This document shows, in pieces, positions 47,415 through 62,551 of a stretch of DNA of 64,000 nucleotides (the stretch's first letter is position 1; each line of letters opens with the position of its first letter). The stretch spans positions 24,845,351 through 24,909,350 of the forward strand of contig NC_091137.1 of the NCBI RefSeq assembly GCF_041381155.1, in the 5' to 3' direction. A program made the translations under genes and the position numbers. The notes beneath the pieces were generated by a model. It had not been told where the DNA came from, did not search any database, and was given only the letters and a program-made list of their open reading frames with translations. The DNA is from Argopecten irradians (lineage: Eukaryota > Mollusca > Bivalvia > Pectinida > Pectinidae).

Positions 47415-50088
47415 TGGCAAGCCGTTTTAACATTTAATCATATTCCCTCTTAAGTTAAATTATTATTTGAATTTATTTCCCTTAAGTGTAATACTATTTA
47501 TCTTAAGGTAAATAAATGCTTTTGCATTATGTGTCATTTTCCCTTAAGATAAAACAAAAATCACTTAAGGGAAATTAGTATAATTCATCTTAAGGTGAAA
47601 TCATTTTCACTTAAGTTAAAATCGTTTTCACTTAAGGGAAATTAGCACATAACGTATGGGTATCAATATAACCCCCATGAGGACAAAATATTGGACTGAC
47701 CCAAAATTGACCAATCACTAAGCGTTTACTTTCTGTCCAATCAAAACCAACCTTCTGTAGGCGTTATGTTGTTACTGTAAACAACATGGTGGCACCCTTA
47801 AAAACTAGCGAGATGAAATGGTTTGAAGCAAACTCAGCATGGACGCCGCGGCTGTTGTACAAAACGCCATCGAAGCTGTGGAAAGGGCGATTCCTCGTCC
47901 AGACGAGATAGTAGAGACCACCAGAAGGATTTTCAGAAGAAGGCATCGAAGGGAAGGTGGAAGCACATGTTTTCAATATTTTTGAATAAAATTTCAATCG
48001 ATACTGTTACACTTAATAAAATTCTTTATTATAGTCGATACTTCATGCAAAATACCTTATCAAAGTTTCTTCTTGTATATATATTTATGTATTCCAATTT
48101 AATGTTGAAAATTAACACCTGCCAAGGAAAAAAATATTTATATTGCGTTCATTCTCCACTAAATGTACAAATTCCATTATTAAGTGTCCTCTATCAATAT
48201 TGGGACTTAAAAACCATGTTTGTATATCATGTTTGTTTCACACGTAAAATGCATGTGACAATTATGTTACTTACTAAAAAGACAGAAAATAGAAATAAAA
48301 TTCTTTTTAACTTAAGTGGAAAATAACACATAATGGAAATAATGTGTAAAGGCACCTTATGCAAATCAAAATAGCACATAATGGAAATAAAAATCTTTTC
48401 ACCTTAAGTGAAATTACACATAATGGAAATAAAAATCTTTTCACCTTAAGTGAAATAACACATAATGGAAATAAAAATCTTTTCGCCTTAAGTGAAATTA
48501 CACATAATGAATATATATCTTTTCACCTTAAGTAAACTTGCACATAATGGAAATATTAATCTTTTCGTCTTAAGTGTAAAGACACATAATTGAAATAACA
48601 AGCTTTTCGCCTTAAGTGAAATAACACATAATGGAAACAAAAATCTTTTCACCTTAAGTGAAATAACACATAATGGAAATAAAAATCTTTTCGCCTTAAG
48701 TGAAATTACACATAATGGATATATATCTTTTCACCTTAAGTAAACTTGCACATAATGGAAATATTAATCTTTTCGTCTTAAGTGTAAAGACACATAATTG
48801 AAATAACAAGCTTTTCGCCTTAAGTGAAATTACACATAATGGAAATAAAAATCTTTTCACCTTAAGTGAAATTACACATAATGGAAATAAAAAAATTTTC
48901 GTCTTAAGTGTAAAGACACATAATTGAAATAACAAGCTTTTCGCCTTAAGTGAAATTACACATAATGGAAATAACAATCTTTTCACCTTAACTGAAATAA
49001 CACATAATGCAAATAAAAATCTTTTCGCCTTAAGTGAAATAACACATAATGGAAATAAAAATCTTTTCGCTTTAAGTGTAAAGACACATTATGGACAATC
49101 TGTTCACCTTAAGTGAAATTACACATAATGGAAATAAAAATATTTTCGCCTTAAGTGTAAAGACACATAATGGACAATCTTTTCACCTTAAGTGAAATTA
49201 CACATAATGGAAATAACAATCTTGCCTTAAGTCTAAAGACACATAGTTGAAATAACAATCTTTTCGCCTTAAGTGAAATTACACATAATGGAAGTAAAAA
49301 TCTTTTCACCTTAAGTGAACTTACACATAATGGAAATAAAAATCTTTCGCCTTAAGTGTAAAGACACATAATTGAAATAACAATCTTTTCGCCTTAAGTG
49401 AAATTACACATAATGGAAATAAAAAAAATTTTGTCTTAAGTGTAAAGACACATAATTGAAATAACAAGCTTTTCGCCTTAAGTGAAATTACACATAATGG
49501 AAATAAAAATCTTTTCACATTAAGTGAAATAACAATCTTTTCGTCTTAAGTGAAAAGCCAGTTCCTTAAGGTATAAAAACAAAAGCCCCTCTATACTAGT
49601 TATTGAAAAGTGGACAAAAGCCCCATTATCGCTGGATCGCTTCAAGAACGCCACTTATGTCTCCCGCCATATTGCCATCTTCTGATATTTTAACTTGCGA
49701 AAACGAGGCAGACGGAAATGGTTTGTTCCATTTTTTGCCCGGGGTGGGTAAAGGGACGCGGGTATTTTATTAACCTTAAGACGAATGTCATTACACTTAA
49801 GGAACACATTCTTTGCATTATGTGAAGTCATTTTTGTTTATCTCTTAAGTGATATCCTTTCCATGTTAAGGGAATAAACCCTCATTTCCATTATGTTATT
49901 GATTTAGTTAAGTGGAACGAAACTTGTCTTAAGTGTATTCTTTTCATCTTAAGGCGAAAAACAATTTGCATTATGTGTTTTTTTCACTTAAGGGGACAAT
50001 TTTTTATCTTAAGACAAAAATAATTTCACTTAAGAGAAAAATAATTACCTTAAGGGGCAATATGATTAAATGTTAAAACGGCTTGCCA
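47415..50088. mobile_element. TIR element filled with CTTAAG satellite
   Basis: Inverted ends start TGGCAAGCCGTTTTAACATT and are flanked by TA on both sides (47413-47414, 50089-50090). The outer sections (47440-47650, 49770-50070) and the core array (about 48330-49560) are built around ACTTAAG/CTTAAGG palindromes. The core is roughly 28 diverged units of about 43 bp, each with 'cacataatggaaat'. A non-satellite segment at about 47660-48320 includes a small open frame. The first bases of the end match the AAGATATCTT element ends at 12825 and 38338. Confidence 0.8.
47839..47985 (+). CDS. Small ORF inside the satellite TIR element
   Basis: ATG start, 48 residues, Ala/Glu-rich then Arg-rich (MDAAAVVQNAIEAVERAIPR start; RIFRRRHRREGG near the end). 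GC content and codon look differ from the AT-rich surroundings. It might be an exon captured by, or a remnant of, the element's own gene; no family recognised. Confidence 0.3.
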   Translation: MDAAAVVQNAIEAVERAIPRPDEIVETTRRIFRRRHRREGGSTCFQYF

Positions 50089-53000
50089 TAAATCACCATC
50101 TGTAAAGTACCTAGGCCTACTACCCGGTACTCCCTGCTCAGCTGATAGTGAGTGAGTCTTCGTATTTTGATCATTATGTAAATAGTCCCTAGCAGTATTT
50201 TTTCATAAATGAGTGGTCACATATGGTCACATGTTTCATACCTGTTCCCCAATCGCGTAAAACGTAACCCTGGGGTAAATAGCGGTTCTTTCGTGGGGCC
50301 TCTTTAGGGGTAATGAATGCCCTGTAAATGTACAGTTAGAATGTAACCGCTAGTGCATTCTCAAGCTAAGATTTGTTTCAATTAATCTATAATATTATGC
50401 TACCGGTCAATTCATACAGTTCTGATGTATATATTTATAGATTTTGAATTTGTAAATTTTTGTTCTGTACATGTTCTGGTAGTGTTATACACATACATAT
50501 TGTATATAGGATTTACATTGTAGGTTAATTGGTAAAATTGTATTGTATATGTTCTGATATACACATGTACATGTAGGTTTTAGCTTGTTCTTTAGATATA
50601 TTTGGAGGACACATACAGTATTATTTCTGGTCATAATAATAAATAGTGTTTGTATATTTATTACAACTGTACCTGGTTCATGTGTATATGACAAACTTTA
50701 CAGAGTTGAAATGTACTGCAGCCATGTATCATTTATAATTATTCTGAATTTTTGTTGGAACTATAGATAATGAATTTTGTATCTTTTTTGAAACAATATT
50801 TGATTCTATCAAATGCATCAGTGACACATTCACAACTTATAAAATGTTTTCTCTAAAATAAAAAAACCTGTAGAATGAACCTACATTTATTCATTTATAT
50901 ATATTTGAAATTGATCATTTCAATTTTTGTCATATTCAACAGATATAAAAAATTGTTGGTTCTTTTTTTCAGGCACCATGCATGCATATAGTGACATGAA
51001 TACAGAAAGTTCATCCCTTGGACCTGTATACAAGTGTATGTATACATATACATACAATTAGCATCATATGAAGACTGAAGAATGTTGATATGAGTGCTCT
51101 TGAAAGTAAACTTTTCCAATATGGACCTAGAAGATCATGAACAGAACATTTAAACAGTATTAATCTATTAAATGTTCCTTTCAACTGTAATCATTAAATA
51201 AAATTATGATGCAATACTTTTTCATTGTTTAACTTTGTAGAAATATTTGTTTATATTAGTCCTCTAGATCCAGTGATTATAATTCTTGCATCCATATGCC
51301 GGCCCATTTGTTTGTCAGGGCTTGTGAGATAGCTTTTCAATTACTTTTAAAATATAAGGATTTTTTTACATATAGCAATATAGATACCATTGTCTTAGGA
51401 TTTCTAAATTCTACTTTACAAGAGAGTAGACTCAACATATAAATAAAACCATAAAACTAGCAAGTTATCTGAAATGTTACAAATCTTTTTGTCTGAACCA
51501 AATTTCACATTTATTGTCTATGTGTAACTTGTACATAGACCATTTATGTATTAATACTGTAGTAACAGTGATTACAAACACATAGACTAGAATGTAGTAT
51601 GTAGTACTATGTACATCTGTCTTTGATTTGAGTTCTAAACAAAAAAAGTTGTACCTATTGGGAAGTTGTGACTTGGGCGGAGGGTGAAATACAGAAGAAA
51701 TAGCTACACTTGGAAAAAAGAAAGATATACAGTACCATATGGATTCAAAGTTGCTCCAAAATCAATGAGACTAAATAACCAAAAAAAAGCCATGTAAACC
51801 CCAAATATGCAATGACCAGATCAATGATAAAGCACCCTTCCACTTCCAGTTATCTGTAGCTATTTCTTCTATATTTCAACCCCCCACTCAAGTTACAACT
51901 TCCCAACCTCATGATTCTTCTGTCTTTTTAGCCCCCCCCCACCCCATCCCCACCCCCAACACACACATACCTGATTGATTGTCATGTTATTTCAGGTTCC
52001 TATTCAAGTATTATTCCTAAAAACCAAAAAGGGTATACACACTGTGTACTCTCAAAGGAGGGGAACCACTTCATTCAAAAATGTAATTTACAATTTCATC
52101 TTAATTTTGAAATTTTTAATTTAATTATTAATTACTGGACTATTAAAACAGTATAGAACCCCTCGGCTACAGACAAAGTACTGTGGTACACATTTTTCTT
52201 AATTAATTACTTTTCTTCAACTCAATCATCTTTTTCTCCAGAGCACAAAAAAGAACAGGAAACAACAGAAAAAGGAAAGTAACATACATGTAGGCCTATA
52301 TGTTTTCTGGAAATATATATGATGTGTTAATTCTCACAGCATAGGCCTACATGAATGTGAAGAATTAAATATTATCAATGTTTGAGAGAATTTCCTAGTT
52401 GTAATTCTATAGCAGCTACATGGAATGTACGTTTACATATATACATTGTACGATACATATACATCATAAAAGTTTCTTTCCTTCCAGCTGGACATTCATG
52501 TCATCTCTCTCCAGAACTCAAATGTTGTTTACAAAAAAAAAAAAACCAGAGACATAGATAATTAATTAAATCTCTGCAAAAAACTACACGAATAATTGAA
52601 CACATATATATTGTACTTGTAAAATATCTATGTGTGAGCTAATTTATTTTCACATCTTTGACAGCTACATGCATGGACGTTCTATGGAACGTTTTCGTGT
52701 GGTTTTAAATGGGAAATTATGTTACGATTATTTGTATTTAACCTTCATGATTCGGTTGATGTAAAATACGACGAATGCGATGCTGCAATAATTGCCCCTT
52801 GCCGGGGCCCCATCTCTGCATCGGCCGAATATTTGTGTCGATTTCCATGTACAAGATGCTTTTATCGAAAAATTATTACAAATCATTGTCATTAATGTAA
52901 GAATACTTCATTTGCATCAAATGTATCATCTCAAAACAACAATTTGCATACCGCATTAGTGGTTTATCACACGAAACGAAACCGACACGACTGAGAAACA

Positions 53001-53320
53001 CATGTCCATGTTGACATTTCCACGCAGCCTCGTTTTCAAAGAGTTTGGCGAATTTATATTTAGAACTGTGCTAAATTTACACGGGGCTTCCCCAAAATTT
53101 CAATGGTCAAAACTGGACACCGTAAGCAGAACTTGACCATCATTATGGTATACAATGACTTTTGGAAGGCCAAAGAACGCATTTAGACTGGTTTCCTTTG
53201 CCCGACTATTCACTTTAAAATGATATTTCAGGCTAATAATTCTAACCCAGTTTGACTTATTTCCTATGAAAGATAAGCAAATAATGTTCATAAATGTGTT
53301 TTTTTCTATATAAACTATAG
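50089..53320. other. No gene recognised
   Basis: AT-rich sequence with homopolymers and C-runs near 51930-51960. No supported coding exon. Confidence 0.5.
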
Positions 53321-53324
53321 TAAA

Positions 53325-53720
53325 CTTGACCCCCCTCCCCAGGGGAAACACAAGACCCCAGGGTCATATAATACACAATTTTTGTAAAGGACCTCAAGCC
53401 CTTTCCATCTATGATTGAAGAGTATTTCATTCTACCAGTTCCAGAAAATTTGAAGTTATAGCCTACTTGACACCTTTTGGCCCCGCCCCTAAGGCCCCTG
53501 GGGGTCAGTCATGTAAAATTTGTTTATAGGATTCAATAGCCATTTCATAAGGATATTTGACTTGTTTCCTATTACAAATGACCAAATAATGCTCAAAATG
53601 CCAGTCTTTTCCCTATACATGTATAAAACTATAATAAACTTGACCACCCTCCCCAGGGGTGAACGCGAGACCCCAGGGTCATATAATTCACAATTTTTGT
53701 GAAGGACCTCAAGACCTTTC
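53325..53720 (+). repeat. Two copies of a repeat about 310 bp apart
   Basis: Both copies carry 'cctccccagggg', 'agaccccagggtcatataat' and 'ggacctcaag'. The spacer also repeats in part ('tatttcctatgaaagat' versus 'tttcctattacaaatgac'). Confidence 0.75.
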
Positions 53721-55204
53721 AATGTCTGTTTGACTGTTTCTCCATTATCCTGTTCGATTAATACCATATCCACCGATTAAAATTTTTAGAGATGTTTTTG
53801 TCGATAAGGATTACTTAAGAATTACTTATAAAATTCATATAATTCTAAACTCAAAGTCAGTTTATATCGTATGGAATAAACGGTTTCATGGCAACACACT
53901 CTTTACCACAGGGATATACACCATGTACATGTACTGTGATCGAAGCCTTTCTTTTGTGTCTAATACTCAGTAAAGCTATTTAATTTTCGAATTACCAAAT
54001 AATACTAACATGGAATTCAAATATGATTAATGACAGTAAAGATATAATCAAGTTTTGATGATCTACTTACAGATAAAGTGTATTTTCATTATTAAAACTG
54101 CTACATTCATAGGGTTATTTTGCAATATTAAAGTATTTGGGATTTATGCATCTAAATCTGAAATGATACATAACAAAGTTTCCCGACCAAATTAAACTTA
54201 AAATCTAAAGCAATATAATATGAAAAAGTGATGAGATTTATATTTGTTAGCATGAATGAACATAAATGTTAATCTATCAGAAGTGTTAGCCCTGCAAATA
54301 ATTGAACTACTGTAGGTTTGTGACATAACCCATTTACATGTAACCTGGTAACTCTTCGCTCTTAAACCATACATTTACAGTAACTCTTCGCTCTTAAACC
54401 ATACATTTACAGAATCCCAATTTAATCACTCTCTTCACTGTTCTATAATTCCAAATAAGTCACTAAAACAGGACACATTAGTGAAGCTACTTCAAATGCA
54501 AAACAGCTTATCATGGTCTTAAAACACCCAAATGTTTTGTAATTTTGATTATGTAAAACTTCATTTTTCTACAAAGTATCATTAAATAAATCAATTTGAA
54601 ATCATATGAAGCGTTACAGACGATTATTGTATTATATGTAAATGTTGACACCGTTAGATTCGTAATAAATGATCCAAAGTAAGCATATTTATATCATTAT
54701 GTAACGTTACTAAAAATAGACCTTGCCTCACTAAGACCTTTAAACGACAAATTTACCGGTCCACAATTATTTTGAAATTTTCACAATATTCACTTCAGGT
54801 AATAAGCCAACTTTTTAGAAAATATTTATGGTGCACTCCAACTGGAAGTAGGTGAATCATCATTGTTAATAATTGACATGGCCGAATATAAACCCAAAAT
54901 TTCGACATTTTCTGTCTTAAAAATGTAGCCAAAATTTTATTTGTTTCATTTTGCCTACATATTTCTGATCATAATATGTAATTATTCATACTCTTCAGAA
55001 AATAATACAGTTTGATGATATAAAACATTATTTTGATAACTTTTTGGATCAAAAAGGGAACCCGTCATACACCTCTACTGGGCAACTTTTAATTTGGCCA
55101 TAGCACAGGCCCCTGGGACCTTTTGAATTTTCTAAACGTATTTCAAGGGTTTGCATTAATGTTGCTACGAGTAACATTTAGTTTTAATACAAGGACATAG
55201 TCAT
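53721..55204. other. No gene recognised
   Basis: AT-rich. A short exact duplication ('taactcttcgctcttaaacc') occurs at 54349 and 54380. Confidence 0.5.
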
Positions 55205-56225
55205 TCAGATCCCCCGCCAATGGATATATCAAAGCTGAAGTAAGTTTGATTGTGGAGACTTATGTGTATGAAAAAAAAAAACAGGAAAAAGGAAGCTGAG
55301 CTAAAGAAAGATGGAGTTTAATTCAAGTAGAACAGGGCTGCAATGGTTGAATCAGGTATACAGCCTTGACATTTATATTAGACTATATACACAAAGATGG
55401 GTGGAGTTTTGCAAAGTAACATTTACCATTTACCACGATATTTTCAGCAATGTTTCCATGGTAACGGAAAAAGTGCAAAAAATGAAAACCTAAAAATAGC
55501 AAAAGGTACTACTAGACCGTAAAAAGAATGTGTCTATGAAGTTTCGTGGAAATATCTCTGCTGGTTTTAGAGTTATGCTCCGGAAATGAACCTGCTACAA
55601 AAATATAATATTTTCAGCAATGTTTCTATGGTTACAGAAAAATGCACAAAAAGTGAAAACCTAAAAATAGCAAAAGGCACTACTAGACCATAAGAACAAT
55701 GTGTCTATGAAGTTTCATGGAAATATCTCTTCTGGTTTTAGAGTTGTGCTCCAGAAACGATTCTTACACAAAAATCTGCCATTTTCAGCAATGTTTCCAT
55801 GGTTCAGAAAAGTACAAAAAGGAAAACTTAAAATAGCAAAAGGCACTACTAGATGATAATTTCCAATGGTTGCAGAACAATACAAAAAGTGAAAACCTTA
55901 AAATAGCAAAAGGCACTACTAGACCATAAGACCAATGAGTCTATGAAGTTTCGTGGGAATATCTCTTCTGGTTTTAGAGTTATGCTCCGGAAACGAACCT
56001 GGTACAAAAATATATTTTTCAGCAATGTTTCCATGGTTTCGGAAAAAATGCAAAAAATGAAAACCTAAAAATAGCAAAAGGCACTACTAGACCAGAAGAC
56101 CAATGTGTGTATGAAGTTTTATGGAAATATCTCTACTGGTTTTAGAGTTATGCTCCGGAAACCATTCGTACGGACGGACGGAACCCATTTGTATATCCCC
56201 CGCCAACTTCGTTGGGCGGAGGATA
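55205..56225 (+). repeat. Interspersed repeat with about four 170-bp tandem units
   Basis: Starts 'gatcccccgccaatgg' and ends 'cgttgggcggagga', which pair as imperfect inverted ends. Inside are units with 'tcagcaatgtttcc(a)tgg', 'agcaaaaggcactactagac' and 'gttttagagtt(a/g)tgctcc'. The third unit is shortened. 'acggacggacgga' precedes the right end. I recall this layout from bivalve genomes. Confidence 0.8.
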
Positions 56226-57336
56226 AAAATTGGTTCGTGGGCAAATTTCCATTGTTCGTGAAAGAGGTCCTTTCAACTAATTTGGTTCAGTACTTTTGGA
56301 GAAGTCGAAAAAGTAAATTGTTTAATCGCCATACGACGACGGACAAAAGGCGATTAGAATAGGTCACTTGAGACTTCGTCTAAGGTGACCTAAAAACAAA
56401 TGTGCAATTGTCTTAAGCACAAAACCACAACAGAACAGTAAAAAGTTTTCAAAATTCATCATATATTGTGATGGACAAGTAACAACTTCAGAACTTTTCT
56501 TTGCTAATTCAATACAATTTATTTATAAAACATTTCAATAATAAACATAATTTACACAATCAATAGAATATGTACAGAATACATAACAAATCATGAACAC
56601 ATTGGCAAGTAAATTAAAGGCACTATTCCAAACTATCCAAGATAGTCTGTTCTCCTATAAAAATACTTAAAACTCGTGGTTTATCATATAGTAAAATTAT
56701 TCACACTAAAAAGGCATTCAAACACATCAAACAATCTGTAATATAGATATGTTACAGATGTATCTGTAAAACAAATGTCGGATTTGGGAAATCAAACCAA
56801 TTTCACTTCTAAAAACTTTTCTTCTTTACAGGAATAGTCAACATCAACACTGTGCCTTGTAGAAAAGATACCAATGAAATACCGATAATCTGAATACATC
56901 AGATATAGGAATAAAACTTAAAATGGGATTTTTTTTTTTTATTTTGCTCTTCTATCCCCATAAATATTTACAAATCATTTATAACTGTTACACATTTTTG
57001 ATTAAATGCAATACATTTCAATGATGACATCATTTATGCTGAAGCAGTATGATTTGAAATTTATAGGTAGTGTTTGTCTTCTTCAAGATCAACAAATATA
57101 TAAAGTAGCTCTAACAGGCACCATTATTGCACAAAAAAGCTTAACAAATATCAACAATTCTTGACAAGGTACTGATGACAATGATCAAATCTTTGTCAAT
57201 ACATTATCAAAGCGATATAAATTAATGATCAGTCAATTCATTTTCCATTCTTCCAAAATCATCAACTGTTTAAAATACATTTAAAATTTGTTTTCTACAT
57301 AACCAAAATAAAAGCATCAACGATTCGGGAGACATG
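56226..57336. other. Probable 3' untranslated region of the CDK gene and spacer
   Basis: AT-rich sequence downstream of the kinase stop codon on the minus strand. An AATAAA lies on the minus strand near 56517-56522 and could be the polyadenylation signal. No other gene seen. Confidence 0.35.
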
Positions 57337-60371
<3,035 letters not shown>

Positions 60372-60932
60372 CTACAAACAAAACAAGTTCAAATTGGGAA
60401 ATTGATAATAACACTATGATACATTAATTATGTTGTCTACTATCTTTGCATACAATATCCTGAATTATGAAATCCTGTATACTTTTTAATTTAAGAAAAA
60501 TTTTCACTCTTTGCAAACATTTCTCACCCCCAGTAAAATTTGTTCTTGGCGTTGATAGGACAGAACAAAAAAAACATTTGTGTTTCCGTTAACCCGACCG
60601 ACCCTATAAAATCAGTGCCTGGACAAAAACTTTTTATCAGTTTTGTCCTCAAGCAAACAAATAACAACCTAAGTTTTGTTAGGGTTTTCACAAAATCCAG
60701 AATTTTTGTACAAATTCTATAAATCTAGGACAAAAATAGTCTCATGTGAATCAAATCCATGGTTTATAGAAGGTTGAATAAAGTCTACTTCAATTTTTCA
60801 TTGGAAGACTGGGATGAAGAGAATTTTTTTTTTTTTTTTTTTTTTACCCATACCTACCAACCTTTCATTTTCCATCTATATCCAACTTATTAAAATGAAT
60901 ACAACTATATTTATTATGCCAGTTTTACTTTA
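60372..60932. other. Intronic or upstream of known CDK exons, nothing recognised
   Basis: AT-rich, with a T-run at 60826-60844. Confidence 0.5.
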
Positions 60933-62303
60933 CTGTCGACGCGGGAATACTTCGAAAGGCAGGGCTGCATTACTTCCTCGATATGTGGATGAACCAGTTA
61001 CCTGTGCATCTATACACACGAGTGTGGTTAATTTATTCTGGGAATGCAGCACTTATTTTCATTGGTCGACGCATTTCTATAAACACGCCCATTTCCTCAA
61101 AAAATAAGCTTCAGAAAAAACGTGCGTTTGAACTATCCGAATTGAAATCAGTATTAAAAATCAGTTTCAGTACCGATACATATCTGACATGCGCGACGTA
61201 AAGCAGAAAATTTGTAGGAAAAGCAACACAGTTTGCTGTTTTACCTGAAAGATGAATTTCTCTATAATCGTGAGCATTTATTTGTAACAGAAGCCATGGG
61301 TGTAGTCAAAGCCCCAAAACAGCACTGTTGATCGAGGCCTAGAATCTACAACGACGTCTGTAATTATTTACCGACAGTAAACCACAGAAAATCTAGTTAA
61401 GTATTAGTCCTTTGTTATATTTCGTAACTAAACATGTTTTTTGATTATAGAGTCGGTTGCTTTTACAAAACTGCTGCTGAAATGTTTACATTCTGTTCGT
61501 AAAATTAGGTCACAATCGAACTGTCAGATTGTCTACCCCCCGATGGCAGATTGTCTACGTCTACAGATACAGATTATGTTAATATATTTAAACTGATGAA
61601 AAGTATGTATCGTTTACGTTTACATTGTTAAAATATTACAAGTGGATTGTTTTGGCTGGAGCTGAATATCCAGCTTTCTCGCTAACATGACACCGCGTAA
61701 CTGGCTTGCCCAAACCAGCGTACGGTACATATTTACATGTAATAACAACTTGATCGGCTGACAAAAGAAAGACCAAATGTTGAACTTTAATGTCGATTTT
61801 AAGTGATATCTTTATCTAGATTGGGCCTAAGGAACATTGGCGATTTCTTCCACGTACATCAAGAACAAATATGTACGTTGTTGGGGTGCTTTATGGGGAT
61901 CCCATTGTGCCGATTTGCCGACAAAAATCTTACTTTTACTTTGATCATTTGACGTGTTGAAACTGTCATTAACTAAAGATATTTTTTTCCTTAAAAAATG
62001 TGTGTTTGAACTCTCCGTCCGTTCAAATTAACAAGTTAATTAAAATATTGAGTTGTTTGTTCTACACCGAAACTGAGAGGCCATGTACTACACCGTCACA
62101 TCTCGGTGATCACTGAATTGATGAGTTTTAAGTGCTGTCAGTGTTGTTAATAGGGCGGGGCTTATGTAGTCAGACTCAACCAATCGCCACGCGAATGTTA
62201 TCCCATTCAATTTGTGCCTGTAGTGATCAAAGGAATTTCCTCCGTCTGTCTGGTTAGTACTTCACCTGTGCCTTTCGAAGTAATCCCGCGTCGACAGTAA
62301 AAT
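60933..62303. mobile_element. TIR element of about 1.4 kb
   Basis: Ends share ttactgtcgacgcggga and acttcgaaaggca in inverted orientation (about 60933-60962 and 62266-62303). An inner direct match (g(c/t)gtgtttgaact(a/c)tcc) occurs near 61121 and 62000. Two short open frames at 60814-61201 show no motifs. It probably lies in a CDK intron. Confidence 0.7.
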
Positions 62304-62386
62304 GTTTACTATTTTCATGCTCACATGTCAACATTATGTACTATTAAATTATATATTTTGGAGAAAAATTGCGTTGTACAAATATT

Positions 62387-62551
62387 CTGCATATTACAGA
62401 GTTATCTGCCCTTGTGGGTAGGTATTGATTGTGACGTCGTGTTTGCGAGCGTAATGTCATACTTTTCGGAGAAAACGTAAATTATGCCCATAAAATAATG
62501 ACGTCACAATGGATACCTACCCGCAAGGGAGCTAACTCTGTAATATGCAGA
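62387..62551. mobile_element. MITE with ctgcatattacagag ends
   Basis: Arms of about 50 bp pair closely, containing 'gggtaggtat' and a TGACGTC core near the loop. Confidence 0.82.

Noticed and set aside
48696-49518. Repetitive hydrophobic frames on the minus strand
   Set aside because: They translate the 43-bp satellite; there is no start, splice or family support.
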